The notes: generated by a model not told the origin, from the letters alone. Positions 1 through 12,578 are shown, counted from the stretch's first letter. The stretch: 64,000 bases of DNA from Gautieria morchelliformis (GCA_015179125.1 WHVA01000152.1:62001-126000), one strand, 5' to 3'. Numbers and translations: made by a program.

Positions 1-793
1 GGACGCACCGACATCGGTCCACTTTCCCCTTCAGCCCGACTCTCAGGGCCGTTTTCCGCTGCACTAGACGATGCAATGGGCCTTGCCTCCACTCGCTAAG
101 ATGTGCTTGTGTGAGTTTCGTAACTTAGTAAGTGAATGTAGTTTGTTGTCTCAAGACTCAGAGCGACTCGGCCGGGGTAGGTTTGCTTTTGGGTACATAG
201 CTATGGTTAAAAAAACTACTGAAAATAAGTACTAGTGCAAAAGGTAAGTATATACAGTATATACAAATGCATATGCTGTACATACTGTTTATACCATATA
301 TATATACCGTATATACAATATAGCGATCCAGGATTCACTCTGCTGTCCATGCAATGATGCATCTTAAACAGGGGCTCATGTAGCCAAGGAATATATGGTA
401 CATACGGTATATATCCTCTCTCCGCTTTTCCTGATGTAAGAAGGGATTGAAAATGCCCCACCTGAGTTACAGCGAAGGTAAACTTCGGTATCTCGGGAAA
501 AGCTGTAGCATATTGCAAACCAGCGAGAAACGGTCTTCAAGTTTGCTAGGCAGCCACGCTCATATCACAGTAGGCTCATGCGAAATCGGCTCCTTGCACA
601 TATTTGCTGTGATACTGTGCTGGCTGGCTCAACCACATATGTAAGCATGCATAGCTGATTGAATAGATCGATCTATAGACTAGGCGCTAGATTAATCGAA
701 CTATCCTGTTGGTCTCAAGAAGAAATTAGTCATTATACAAGCAGGATACATTAGGCTGCGAACGGTGTTATTAAACGTGAGACACATGTTCGG
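1..793. other. Intergenic, AT-rich, no gene recognised
   Basis: No reading frame here has a recognisable product. From about 244 to 330 and again near 390-415 the DNA is a patchwork of short palindromic steps built on gtatatac, tatacagtatata and catatatatatac. This looks like an AT-rich simple repeat rather than a coding or RNA feature. The stretch lies downstream of the minus-strand gene ending at 794 and may contain its 3' untranslated region. Confidence 0.5.
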
Positions 794-3577
794 TCAGATG
801 ATAGCCAAAAGTGCGCTGAGCGGCGTAAGGAATGGACTGCACGCGAGCTTGCTCTTGTCGCCTGTAGACTTCTGCGGTTTGATATCGTTCTTCGTGCTTC
901 CCGAAGATGCGGCTTTGGGAGCCGCAGCTTTGGCTAGGCGGGCATATCTATAGGCACGCGCAGCATGGGAGCCTCCAGCAATAGATCGCAATGAGAGGCC
1001 TCGACTCTTGTTACCATTGCCAAAGCATTTCTTCACCATGAGATAAGTCGACGGAATAACCCAGGGAGTTACTGTGGTGGCTCACCTGTAGAAGCGGCAC
1101 CGAAGTCTGGAAAATGGGAAAGCTGATGGATTTGCTGAACAGTGGTGTCAAAGTTCCCTCCAGGCCCCCGTTGACTGCAATGCTGCCGGTGACCTGCACA
1201 CACCCATTTACCGACTCGGCTGCACGTTTCCCTTTCACCGTGTTAGCCCTTTGTATGATGGATCTCTTCACAGGCGCGGGCGTGGCTCTAGCAAGCTGGC
1301 CGGATGCTGTCGCCTGGGTTGCCGCGGCATTGGACGAGCCTTCCGAGGAACTGCTGCTATTAAGAGGACTCGATCCGTTGATAGATGTTGTATCAGTGAA
1401 CGAGGTGTTTCCGTTCCCGGGTACAGGGCCATCAGGAATGGTAGTATTCCTGTTGGGCTGAGGGGATTGACTAGATGTGTTATCGGCGGTTGTGCTACTG
1501 TTTGTGGCATTGGGGATGGTAGCATTGCCGCCAGTGCTAGATGTGGTAGCTTGAGAGGTATTATTGGCTGTTGCAGATGAACCGGCGGTGAGCTGCAAGT
1601 CCACAGCTCCAGATATATCCACGTTCATGAACACTGATGCCTGGGCCAAGCCATCTACAAAATCAATTCCAAAGTCCATCTACGTGGCCTCCGTAAATTA
1701 TAAAGAATAGGGACCAAAGCGGGAGAGCACATACACGAGGAATGACGTGCGCCGTAATAGTGCCGCTGACACTTGCACTGGAAGGGCCAGCTGAGAGCTT
1801 CAATGCTAATATCATAAAGAAGCGCGCCATGTATTCCGATCAGATTTTGGAAATCTCCAACGCCTTTGCTTACCATTAGAGCCATTTTTGGGTTGCGCGG
1901 CGCCTGTGCTTTTGCCCTTGTCTTGGGGGAACACCAGCTGAAGGTTGGGGAGCGAAAAGTCTGTGGTGAGACTCATGTCTGCCTCAAGCTCTAGGTTGGC
2001 CATCTGGAGCTCAGTACCAATACTGAATTCGGGGCCGAGCGTGACGATGCCAGGAATGCTGAGTCCCGGTAGGCCACTCTTGAATAACTGCAGTACGCCA
2101 GTATCAAACGTACCCTAAGGGAACGTAAGGAATCAATTTGATAATCGAGCTGGGAAACTGATACCTGAGCTTGTGCCTGTATGTTGAAAGTTGCAGAGGC
2201 ATCCCCAGACAACGCTGAACGAGATGGATCCAGTAAGCTATCATTCACGCCTGGACGGGGTATAAAATACTTGCATCCAACTACAGCCACCTATCATCGG
2301 TTATATATTAGAAACTGATATATATCACAAGTGTATTGGCAGACATACATCTTCGATTTTAGGCGGTATAATTGACCCGGCAATTGTATATCCGAATTGG
2401 ACTTGCGCGGTCAAGTCTGTATCCACGTCAATATGAAGACTGGCTGTCCCAGACCCTTGAGCGCAGGTGATGGTCGTATCGATCAGAGTGAAGTTGTTTG
2501 CAACGCTGATTGGAACAACCCCAGTGTCGTCGGTTTTGTTGAAACTGGTCGCGGATGCAATAACCGATGTGGCATGGTCAAACACCGATGTGGCGTCACT
2601 AACTATCCCACCAATCACAGATGTAACTGCGGGATAGACGGTGTGGCCATGGCGTTGGCAACATCGTAAGTGTTAAGCGTTTAACCGTGGCCGTCAGAAC
2701 ATTTCAAGCTATAGGACACTTGCAAGATACGTACAGGAATCGAAGAGGCCACGTTGAGCGAGTAACCGTCCACGACCTCTTTTGCGAAGGTTATCCATGT
2801 CCCGGCGCGTAAAAGGCTTTCCTCCAACATTGGTGGAGGCAATGGCGAGCGTTAAATTGCCTCGCCTGTGTTCCAGAAGAGCAACGTAAAACCAAGAGAC
2901 CAATGTCAGATGAGACAAACAATAACTTACGATGTAGGGATGCTGGCAAAGTCATAGTCGAGTGTAAGACCCTTCACAGCTGGGGCTGTTGGATTGCCAT
3001 CGCGTCTGGTAAGATTGTACGGGGAAGACTGATCCGTAGGCACATATGTTTTCTGAACACGCGCAAAGGGGCCTGTTCCACACTATCCAGGAGATATCAG
3101 CTTATGCCTCAGGACCGACCATAAATAACAAACATTCTGGGGAAGACGAACAACGGTCTCCTCAGCACCACCGTTGTCATACAAATGGTTACATTGGGTC
3201 ATCTGTGCCGGAGTGCCTGTGCACACCATACGAATGTCATGCGATCCACTGGACCAATTAGGATCGCAGCCCATAACTTGCCAGCCTGCCGCTGGCGTGA
3301 TATCTGATAGAGGACAAGCAGATAAGATTTAAAAGTGTTAAATTCACTCGGGAGGTGTACCTGAGAGAACTTGATTTGGACCACCCTAGAAGTTCTGCAT
3401 GAGTATTTGAGCCACATGTTATGGATCGACACATACTAGCACCATGGAAGAAACTGCTGTCGTTTTTCCATCGCCTGCCCAGTCGTATCCACATGTCCCG
3501 GACGTACACGGTACAGCCCAGTCATTGGCATGCGTCGCAGCGATAACACCAGCAATTACAAATGCGAACGTCAACAT
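794..3577 (-). CDS. Secreted DUF7223-like protein, 11 exons, intact
   Basis: Exons on the minus strand: 3577-3437, 3385-3361, 3303-3134, 3082-2931, 2865-2735, 2626-2349, 2290-2165, 2114-1874, 1805-1735, 1679-1086 and 1030-794. All ten introns are GT-AG, and phases close exactly to give 721 residues. Residues 1-17 (MLTFAFVIAGVIAATHA) read as a signal peptide. The mature start NDWAVPCTSGTCGYDW, then DITPAAGWQVMGCDP, DIRMVC and VVRLPQNCG, is the N-terminal pattern of a large Agaricomycete secreted family. A beta-rich DUF7223-type core follows (IIPPKIED, GLPGLSIPGIVTLGPEFSI). Residues about 475-565 form a Ser/Thr/Asn-rich stretch with many N-glycosylation sequons. The end KKCFG... closes with a short hydrophobic tail that could be a GPI signal. 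The family is recalled, and its biochemical function is not known to me. A broken partial copy lies at 58.2-58.5 kb. Confidence 0.85.
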
Positions 3578-5523
3578 TATTTGGTGTATTGTAGATATAA
3601 GTGAAAAGATTATTATGTAGCTTGATAGTTACCGGTCCGAGGCGTAAAGAGTGTCGATGGAAATATATCCGTCAGAATAACGAAGGTAAGTTAATGAAGG
3701 AGTGCCTGCTCGCTGGAAGAAAACGAAGGGTGAGGATCGGATAGCCGAACGACTCAGCCTCTCCCCACTGGCTTAAGTATAAATCTTCATATCTGAAACG
3801 TTGCCTAAAAAGGCTATGCTCCGGGACCTGCAGGTACAATTCTTGGCGGGTTTTGATTGAAACAGACTGAATAGAGCGTCTTTGCTACCAATAGATATTA
3901 GCTCAACTGAATTGGAAATACTAGGCAGTTGAGCTAATATCTGGTACCAAAAACACTCTAATGCGCTCGTGCCCACTGCCAATCCGCCGGGGGCGCTCAG
4001 CTTATGAACATGTGGATTTATGAAAGGACGAAAGTAGCTGCGAATAGACGCTGAGCAGCAGATGCGAAACACCTACATCATTCAGTCTTCTCAAAAATGG
4101 TTTCGCGCATGGAGCGGTATACCTAGAGGTTGTTGGTTTTTTTGAGAGCGCTCTCGGAGACTCGGAGTTTGAATCCAACATCGATCAGCACTCCGGGAGC
4201 GCTTGAAGGAGAATGCCCGTAAGCGAGATCGCCTCGAAAATGAATGCGCTAGCTTGAGCGCCTGATAGACTTACGGTAACATTGATATTGTACTTTCTAG
4301 CTAGTAAACTTTACTAAATCTTGAGTGAAGACTCGGATGAACAAGTCAAAGGATGAGCTGGCAGGTCGTTTGCAAACGGACATGACATAACATGCAGCAT
4401 TCCCGCATCGGACGTTCATTGAATACAGTACTGTAGCCACGGAGCCGTCCTCCCACCGCAATCTGCAACCGATGTGAGACGACGTTGCATGGCAAGCGCG
4501 ATCACAGGAAATTGCCAGACGTATCTGGCGCTTTCGTAGCATTCAGGGTGCGAGTATCATGTTCATCGTTGTTCCTGCGCGGCGGCGCCAGTAACATTGT
4601 GCCACTGGCATCAATGATGACTGGTTGACTGATGGAAGTCATGGAACATGCATGCCAGCGGAGGGGTTAAACGTAGCTGGGCGGCGACACATTGTTAGCG
4701 ATGGCACCATGAGAGTTCCCAGCGAAGAAACTCGGAATGCTATAGAGTTCATGTGGACTGTCAAGACCGGAGCATTCGGTCAATTTCGAGCTGTTTCAAA
4801 CTCATCGTAGTTTACGTACTACAATATTTGATTTCACAAGCGAGGAACGCTGCCCTCTCTCTCGCCTTCGTGAACACTGGACCGTCCGCGGTTGGCAGCT
4901 TCAAACATTATGTAGTACTATGTCTCGCCAGAGTCGCCACCTCCTATTCACCTTGCTCGTTATAAACAAGATAAACCCGATGTAACCCTCTCAATTACCC
5001 TCATCATCTGCTGTGCCCTTTTTGTCTCAGTAGGTTATTACTAGTTTGTTGACGGACGAGCAATTACGAACAAACAACCCGTCTCCTTGCTTCCAAGGGC
5101 TCTGTAAAGATGGGTCTGCTAGATGTCGTGCGTAGATTTTGCTCTCATCGCCAGAGTAATTTGGGTTTACAGGCACGGAGAAATACATCCCGACACAAGG
5201 CGCGCGCGAGTGGGGGAAATCTGAATCTTACTGTTGTGATGATCAGCCCTATCTAGGTAAGAATGTAGTATCGAATGAATCAGATACATTGTATTAGATG
5301 CTAAGCATCATGCATCACCCATGTACGTCTCGTAAGAAAAGCTAATGCCATATCTGGGAATATGTTGCAAGATATTCTACATTCAAATCACATTCAACTT
5401 ACACCATTCGCCGTATCCATAATCCAAAACATATTTGATGCAAATAACCCCTTTCCCCCTTTGTTACTATGTGGATATTTTCAGTTCTACGATTCTGCGC
5501 CTAAAGTCTCAACGGCGAGTTCT
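3578..5523. other. Intergenic region, also present in the 57-58 kb duplication
   Basis: No credible coding region is visible. The part from about 4.13 to 5.34 kb reappears in reverse complement at about 56.9-58.1 kb, with scattered substitutions and small indels. This shows it belonged to a duplicated block and is not recently arrived sequence. A 17-bp inverted repeat sits at 3893-3942. Confidence 0.6.
3893..3942. repeat. 17-bp perfect inverted repeat
   Basis: The arms agatattagctcaactg (3893-3909) and its exact reverse complement (3926-3942) are separated by a 16-nt spacer. It lies upstream of the DUF7223-like gene start (3577), so it could be a hairpin or a dyad binding site. No known motif is recognised. 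Confidence 0.7.
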
Positions 5524-7126
5524 TTAAGCCCCGGCTGCCCAATTTTCTCCTATGAACTTGCGAAGGTCCTCTACGAGGCCGTCAGGATTATCCAGCGCAG
5601 GAAAGTGCCCGCCTACGGAGCGTTCTAGACATAGGTAGATAAAATAGACGACATATGGTGAATTGTATAAGCGAACCTTTGTAAAAGACCAGCGGTCCAA
5701 CGGCCTTGATGTAAGCCCGTGGTAACGCCCTGCAACCAAGGACTGTTAGGACCTAGATTCGACTCTGGACACAAAAACTCACCCAATCTCATATGGCTAT
5801 ATACATGATCGAATCAGTAATCAACACACTAATTTATTTTGATGTAGGACTTACGAAAAGAGTAAACCCAATTCGGCTCCTAACCTTCCACTTATCCTCG
5901 TTTTGGGACGAGGTCATTTCATCTCGATGTTTCTTACTTTGATGATAGATCATGACCGATGTTGGAAAGCACCGAGTAAGATAATACAGCGCCACGGTGT
6001 CTAGTACATCTGCCTGATCGAGGGTGGTGGGATCTGACCACGCATACATCTTCTCGCCAATGTAAGCAAGGAGCGCAACAGGTGAGGTGGAAATGGCCAG
6101 TCCTATAGTAAAGGGCTAAGGGAAGAATTCTTCAACGATCAAGAACAGGGGAGTGAATGGATGAGATCACTTTTGTGGATTGAATGGCATTGTAGCCCCT
6201 CCCTGATTCCATAAATTCTTTATTACGCTGTAGTGCTCCTTTTTCAGGCGTGGTGAAAGTTTCTGGGTTAATGCCGGGTACTGGAGGGCACCGGAACATG
6301 TTGAAATGGAGTACAGGTGCCTGTGATGGATAAAGGGTCCCAATCACTCTAAGAATATAACTACCCTGAGAGGCGTGCAACCTTAAGGAAACAGGTTTTC
6401 AATAACAGGCTACCTTAGAACGTACCCAGTCTCCACCCTGTCCCGCATAACGGGTATATCCAAGTACCTCTGTCATGAGGGTGTGAAGTAGGCGTGCAGA
6501 GTCCACGAGTGACCAATCATAACGTTGGGGATACGTCGAAAGAAAATATCCAGGAAGAGAAGGCAGCACAATATGGAAACTAGGTGCCAAACGCAATGGA
6601 ATCAGATCCTGTCACTTAGCCAGACTGAGCGATGGAACATCACGGACGCCATTTCTCCGTCCGGTGGGTTCACCAAGGGTTCAACTACCTTATGGAAGTC
6701 CCAAAACGTCCCTGAAATGGTGTCAAGGGAAACAGATGGTCAAATTCTGGCTGGGTTACCTGGCCAGCCGTGCAGTAACATTAATGGAACCGCGTCTGTC
6801 CTAAGACTCTTAACATGGACGAAATGAATGTCAACTTCCTCGCTGTCTTCGATATCTGGCATTGCCTTCATGCGGGCGATATAGTTTGGCCACTGGTTGA
6901 TTCTACGCTCAAGATCGTGGACTGTCCAGTCGTCGGCTTGCATAGCAAGCTTTAGCTTTGAAAGCCATGGAAGATGTACGCCGAGAGTCCAGGGTGATAC
7001 GGTAGGGATTGGGGGTTCAGACGGCAAATCCGTGGAGCGAAGAAGCGTCTTCAGAGATGAAGAGATGTCCTGGTCGAACTTGACTGCGATCGGCGCGGCA
7101 ATCCCAAGACCCATTTTTGTCTCCAT
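5524..7126 (-). CDS. Epoxide hydrolase (EHN/alpha-beta hydrolase family), 7 exons
   Basis: Exons: 7126-6760, 6711-6644, 6608-6426, 6365-6171, 6115-5855, 5752-5677 and 5624-5524. Phases close to 416 residues, normal for microsomal-type epoxide hydrolases. The N-terminal EHN lid domain is clear (VDIHFVHVKS, then LMLLHGWPG with the oxyanion-hole HGWP). The nucleophile motif GQGGDWGSYI gives Asp205 at the exon 3/4 junction. The catalytic histidine is in GGHFPALDNP (about His390). The enzyme opens epoxides to diols with water through an ester on Asp. The start at 7126 (METKMG) places the EHN domain normally; the frame stays open up to 7267, so a longer N-terminus is possible. Exon 6 uses the acceptor at 5753, chosen because it keeps the frame into VFYKERSVGGHF. 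The gene is divergent from the arsenite methyltransferase. Broken pieces of a second copy lie at 54.0-54.4 and 55.7-56.8 kb. Confidence 0.9.
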
Positions 7127-7313
7127 GTCATTAGACAGCTCGAGCGGGGGACGCAAAAGGTATATCCGAGTCGGCGGCCGAAATGTCGGAATATTGACGC
7201 GACAGGATCGTCTCCATCGTGACGGCAGCCTTCCGTCACGTCCAGGGCGCGTGACCTGGATTCTCAAGCCTTGTACTTATAAGTAGCTGTTCTCACCAGG
7301 TCACCGGCACATC
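7127..7313. promoter_or_regulatory. Shared divergent promoter region
   Basis: Only about 187 bp separates the chosen starts of the epoxide hydrolase (minus) and the arsenite methyltransferase (plus), so both core promoters must lie here or overlap the 5' ends. No clear TATA box is visible in either direction. The region is GC-rich with no long repeats. Co-regulation is an inference from spacing alone. Confidence 0.4.
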
Positions 7314-8372
7314 ATGGATTTCACAGCACTCACCGAGGCCGTCCACGAGCGATACAGCGATGTCGCCCGCCAGAACGTCTCTGACAAATATGCACGTGAT
7401 GTCGCCAACTCGTTTGGCTACACCAAAGATGCCTTGGATGCTATTCCAGAGGGTGCAAACATGGGTCTGTCCTGCGGAAACCCGGTGGCCGCAGCAAGTT
7501 TGCGTCCCGTGCGCGTTCTTCGTTTTGAGTAGTTTGATATCGGCTGAGCCGAAGTCGATCACGGCAACAGGGTGAGGTAGTTGTAGACCTTGGCAGTGGT
7601 GGCGGTTTAGACGTCTTCCTGGCTGCCAAGGCAGTGGGCCCCAATGGTAGTGCAATCGGGCTTGATTTCTCACAGGTATTATGTCCACGCTACCTCATTG
7701 TTTTTTCCCCACTGATCACTGAGATCAGGACATGATCTCTCTTGCCCGTAAGAATAAAGAAAGGCAGGGGGGTTTTGACAATGTTCGCTTCGAACATACG
7801 TCAATCACTAAGTTACCCCTCGCCGACAATTCTGTGGATTGCGTTACGAGCAACTGTGTCATTAATCTTGTCCCGGACGCACAGAAGCCAGATGTTATTA
7901 CGGAGATATTCCGCGTCCTCAAGCCCGGTGGACGCGTTAGCATTTCTGATATCGTGGCCCACCAGCCATTGCCAGACCAGGTTCGGCAGGATATCGCCAG
8001 CTATATTGGTTGTGTGTCTGGTGCTGCTGAACTTTCCCAGTATCGGGAAATGTTTCATCGAGCTGGATTCCCAGGCAAATACACTGTTTGTGCGTTCAAT
8101 GATCAGTACTCACACTTACCTCTCTCTCGTAGATGCAGTGTTTGTAGACACTAAGAAGGACCTCGATGTGTATAGTAAGTGCGCAGCTCCTCAGACCGCC
8201 TCGTGCTGCGGGGTATCAAAGCCAATTGGTGGCATGTCCACACGCCTTGAGTATGACGTGAATCAATATGTCGGTATGTGATATAGCAGATAGACTCGCT
8301 GTCTGTTCCCGTGACTAAGTTTTGACAGGATCCTTTCAAATTTATGCCTTGAAATCAAATGTAACGTTGTAG
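7314..8372 (+). CDS. Arsenite S-adenosylmethyltransferase, 5 exons
   Basis: Exons: 7314-7508, 7571-7675, 7729-8074, 8133-8273 and 8329-8372, giving 276 residues. The enzyme transfers methyl groups from S-adenosylmethionine to arsenite in the cytosol. Diagnostic motifs are [14 protein letters not shown] (Cys54), the SAM loop [14 protein letters not shown] across exon 2, [10 protein letters not shown] and [14 protein letters not shown], then GCVSGA (Cys195). A later KCAAP (Cys232) and a Cys-Cys pair (240-241) also match the arsenic-binding cysteine pattern. Intron 3 (8075-8132) begins with GC instead of GT. It is accepted because splicing restores [18 protein letters not shown] in frame. The last exon encodes SFQIYALK plus a short tail. 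A second copy of the last intron and exon follows at 8387-8506. Confidence 0.92.
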
Positions 8373-8506
8373 AACCACACGTGACGTGAATCAACATGTT
8401 GGTATGTGATATAGCAGATAGGCTCGCTGTCTGTTCCCATTACTAAGTGTTGACAGGATCCTTTCAAATTTATGCTTTGAAAGCAAATGTAACGACTAGC
8501 TTGTAG
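8262..8506 (+). repeat. Tandem duplication of the terminal intron and exon of the arsenite methyltransferase
   Basis: The stretch starting gacgtgaatcaatatgtcgg (8264 on) is repeated from about 8386 with a few changes. The repeat includes the donor-like GTATGTG, the whole intron, the acceptor TTGACAG (ending 8328 and 8456) and the last exon. The second exon (8457-8506) would encode [15 protein letters not shown] in place of [13 protein letters not shown]. The first copy gives the standard gene model; the second could serve as an alternative last exon. Confidence 0.8.
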
Positions 8507-8647
8507 AATGTGACATCTGTTTCGTTGAATCTGCCTAAGCGTTCGTGGGGAATGAACGGATAAAAGGTTCCACCGTAGGTGACACACATCTGCTAAGCAG
8601 ACTTTTGTGTCGGTTGTGTCGGTGTCGGAACAGCCATCATTATATCC

Positions 8648-11600
8648 TTAAAGTTCATTGTGAGATACTACCAATCCTGAGCCCCAGGTTTGCGGTGAGT
8701 CGCTCATCTCAAACACAATCTCGCCTCCCACTGCAATCTGCTGGTGATCCAAGATGGGTTCCCCTATCCTTACACCATTCACGGTCAGCGACTGCACGTA
8801 TGGTTTCGTCGCCGCTCCAGTAGCACGAATCACGAGTGGAAGTCGAGAGCCAGGTAGGTCAATCGTGACCTTATCGAAGAAGGGGGAACCCACGACGTAT
8901 GAGGTACTGGACGGATTGACGGGGTAAAAACCAAGCGCCGAAAACAACCACCATGCGCTCATCTGACCACAGTCTTCGTTCTGAGGATGGCCGTGAGCGA
9001 GCAATGACTTGGAAAGGACGCAGTCTCACCCCCGCAAGACCTTCCGCTGTGGCGTTGTAATCGACGGCGGCGATAGAGCGGATACGCGCCTGCCCTGTGG
9101 AAGGGGCACCAGCGAGGGCATATAAGTACGGAATATGGTGAGACGGTTCGTTTGTTTGATCGTTGTGCCCTATGAAGGCTGAATGAGAACCGGTCGAGAG
9201 TGGGTAGGCCAAGAAACGAACCTCCATCGAAGTGCTCATCTAAAAACTTTACGAATGATGCATTTCCTCCTTTCAGCTCAATTCTTGGAGGGGAATGTCA
9301 GGTTTGCTCTGTAAAGGACATATTGTCTGACTTACAGACCAGGAATGTCATGCATTACATCAAATGTGTATGCCCACTTATCACCCTCCGTCCAACCGGC
9401 ATCTTCACCAGCCCAACTACCGTTACTCACTCTTGCTTCCATAAATCCAGTTTCGTTGTTGAATATCTTGCGGTAGTTTTGTGAACGTGCGAGTAGGAAA
9501 TCTGCGACATCGTCGTGACTGGTTTCCCGCGCAACGACGGAGACAGCGAAATCATCAACTGGACCCAACGAGCGTTTTTAGAAGTGAGATAGGAAGCTTA
9601 AGTTTATTGCGCACAGGCGTAATCCAACGTCCTTGAACCCGCTTCGGTATGTTGATCGGCTCCGACATACCCCACCTGAGCGTAAAGAGTCAAACCGGCA
9701 CGAGCCTCGACGCCGGTGCCTTCTTGGCGGTCGGCATACCTTGAAAAACGCATCATGTTACAGAAGGTGCATCTGTGCAATGGAATAGACCTACTGTGTT
9801 GTGGTGTCATTCACAGGTGGACTGTCTACTACTTAACACACGAATATACTGCCGCCAGTATCCAGAAGTCACGACTCACACAGTGGCATCTTTGTGGACC
9901 GCTTCAAATGCAAGCTGTTCGTCAAACCCACGCACTCCCTTGAGCATGCTCTCCGCAATCAGGGAATCCACGTGGGTTCCAACCTGGGAGTCACGTGTAT
10001 TGGTAGGATCAAAGAACTCTGCCACGCTTACCATGATATTCGTCTCGACTATATTTTTCCACATTGGCAGCCATCCACCCTGCAACAGACTCGTCAATGT
10101 ATGAAAATGGAGCGTTGATATTTCCTCACTTCTTGATAATCATTAAGCATGGATGTTACCATTCCTGGTATTCGCTCGGGTGCGAACAGAAGCTCCCATG
10201 CCCACTGGAACAGAAGTCAGCAGGATATCCCCATGGCGGCTGGAGGCAAAACAAAACAAACCTCTGCTCGGAATGTATCCCAGATGGAATAACCACTGTA
10301 GCTGGTGCCTTGGTGAACCTGTGTGGTCTTCCCTCAGCAGATGAAATATTGAAGGTAGAGAAGGCGAACCCTATCATCATAACCGCTGTAATACTGCCCA
10401 TCTTCATCGACTTCGTACGGGTATTGCAACGTGTGGTAGAATCCGGTATAGAATACGGTCTTCTGCTCATTGGTCCCCCCTTCGATCTGAATTCTATCAA
10501 GCTTTTCTGCCCAAGCCGACCGGGTGTTGAATGCCGTCTGCTCAAGCAAAGTGCCATCCGGAATCTCCTTGTCTAGATTCGCTCGTGCTTGGTTTACCGA
10601 GATGAATGAGACCCCTACCCTAACGTCCACCTGGGTCACATTTTGCGCAAACCTAAAATATCCCATCACTTGTTCATCTGTCCGTGCTGTCTCGTTCTCG
10701 TGGAGGGTGGCATTTGTGGCGGTCCCCCATGAAGTGAACGGAGTGGAAAATCGTGCAACGAAGTAACCGGCAAAGTGGGATGCAGTGAATGGGCCAAGAA
10801 TGTCGTCCTGCCTCTCTGGGTTTCTTCCAGTGATTTCCTGACGAGATGGAAGAATAGCGATATCGCCAATGTTGTTCGCTATTCGAGACAGGTTGTTGCT
10901 GACCACTGAGTTCCGAGTGGCCTGAACGATGATGTGCGGCTGCGACACATTTTGGAAGGTAAATCGGAGATGGCCTACTCGTGAAGCTTTGACTCGAAGA
11001 TCAGCTATAGCCAGCAGGTGCAGACAAGGGGGACAAACTTGATGTGTGCTCCCCGAAGATGGTTCCACCGGTCTCGGGGAGCATCTTGACACTGTAGTAC
11101 GAGGCAGTTGCGACTTCGTCATTGTGAGAAAAGGGAATCCCTCTGTCCTCAAACGCTGGCGTGACTTTTCCAGCACCCGGAGCTATGACTACCTGACCAG
11201 ATTCACCTAATTGGGATATATGTGAGAGAAGATATGATCGAGGAATGGCAGCATACCCATCCATATTGCTGGCTGATGTGTTCCCTGAAAGCCGTGGATA
11301 GTTGTGTCTGTGCGGTTGTATGGCGTAACAGATACATAGTTCTGTCGAGTCTGCGCGACCCAACGCGTCATTGCAAAAGGGGGAGCTTGACAGAGTGTCA
11401 ACGGGTCCATTAGAATGTACAAAAGATCGGTGCAGTTACCTGTAGAAGGTATCATTCCTCCTGACCCATTTGGACTATCACCTCCAACTCCAATCATTCT
11501 AGTCGAAATGATGGTTATGAACACATTGATCTAGACGTATCAGAGAAGGAGCGGTAAGTACTGCCACTCACGGGTCTACATGATCTACAGCATCACTTTT

Positions 11601-11684
11601 AGGACTGCCCAAGGTATATTGGGTTCGCGAATCATCCAATCCTATTGTGCCTAGCACAAGAGACACAAATTGCGCGAAACGCAT
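8648..11684 (-). CDS. GH92 alpha-mannosidase, 15 exons, intact
   Basis: Exons: 11684-11572, 11498-11440, 11385-11257, 11206-11039, 11004-10370, 10318-10262, 10204-10130, 10079-10032, 9983-9880, 9821-9795, 9739-9615, 9558-9336, 9283-9222, 9169-9030 and 8980-8648. All phases match, giving 765 residues. The start MRFAQFVSLVLGTIG is a plausible secretion signal. The GH92 path is clear: VDPMIGVGGDS, SIWDTFRAEW, GGWLPMWKNIVETNIM, VGTHVDSLIAE, GHNDQTNEPSHH with the likely catalytic glutamate, and NEDCGQMSAWW with the base aspartate at about 658. Family members remove alpha-mannose (often alpha-1,2) from glycans using calcium; the exact linkage cannot be read from sequence. The protein is probably secreted or in the secretory pathway. 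A short piece of exon 6/7 is copied at 54.42 kb. Confidence 0.92.
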
Positions 11685-12576
11685 GAGCTTTACAGATCCT
11701 GCAACCATGACGAGTTGCAATGGTCACTGCAGTGAGACGGTCTCGTATTACTCACCAAATCTACTGCTACGCTAGCACGCGCACTGGACACATGACCGCA
11801 GGCGTTCCGCGTCGTCGACACAGACCACTGGACCATAGACGTCCCCACTAGCACCCATATAGATACATAACGCGTACACAGGGCAACGTGCTGCCGTAGA
11901 TAATTATACGGATGTGGAACTGATGGTAAATTTTTCTGTTCGCCAGCGTTCATCCCTCAAGCCAAAGCAACGCCACCTGTACCACTTCCTCAGTTGCTCA
12001 AATCCACTTGCGAAGTGTGCCGCGCCCCTTATTGTCTAAGCAGCAGAAAGAAAGGCCGAGGAACAGGAAGATGTAATAGCGCAGGAAGCTGTGAGCGAGA
12101 AGAAATAACAGCGTTATGATCACATTAATCTCGGTGTTTCTTGCATATATCCTTCATGGGCCATTTATGCGAATTTAATTCGACTAGATCGTTACATGTG
12201 TCATCAAGGTATCCAGAGTCATGATTTGTCCTTCAGAGAGCCGTGGTTGAATCAACCTCGATCGTCGGTACAATGGACGCGATGGACCTGAGGAACACGC
12301 CGAGGAGAAGAGCTAGTCGTGTTTGTAGAACTAAGGTTGAGGTGCTCGCAGTGAGCACGCTTCCCGGTGGTGTAACTACTTCTCCACCATCCTTATTAAA
12401 CGCTGCTGGCGAGCTGGAGCGCTGCCAAGAGAGCGCGGGAGACGTAGAGCGGCTGAATGGTAGTTGAATACGCCGCGCTCGAGCTGGTGGCAACTGAGGT
12501 GGAAGATGTGCGCGCGACTAGAGATGTAGGCAGACGAGGGTGTGGTTGGGACCTGAGGTTTGAGTTCAAGAGGCAA
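11685..12576. other. Intergenic, no gene recognised
   Basis: This is the upstream region of the GH92 gene and the left flank of the Harbinger-like transposon. Open frames here have no recognisable domain and no intron pattern that extends them. No convincing RNA gene or repeat was found. Confidence 0.5.
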
Positions 12577-12578
12577 TA

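Noticed and set aside
1114-1580. Plus-strand open frames across the DUF7223-like gene
   Set aside because: They are mirror images of the Ser/Thr/Asn-rich exon 10 of the minus-strand gene.
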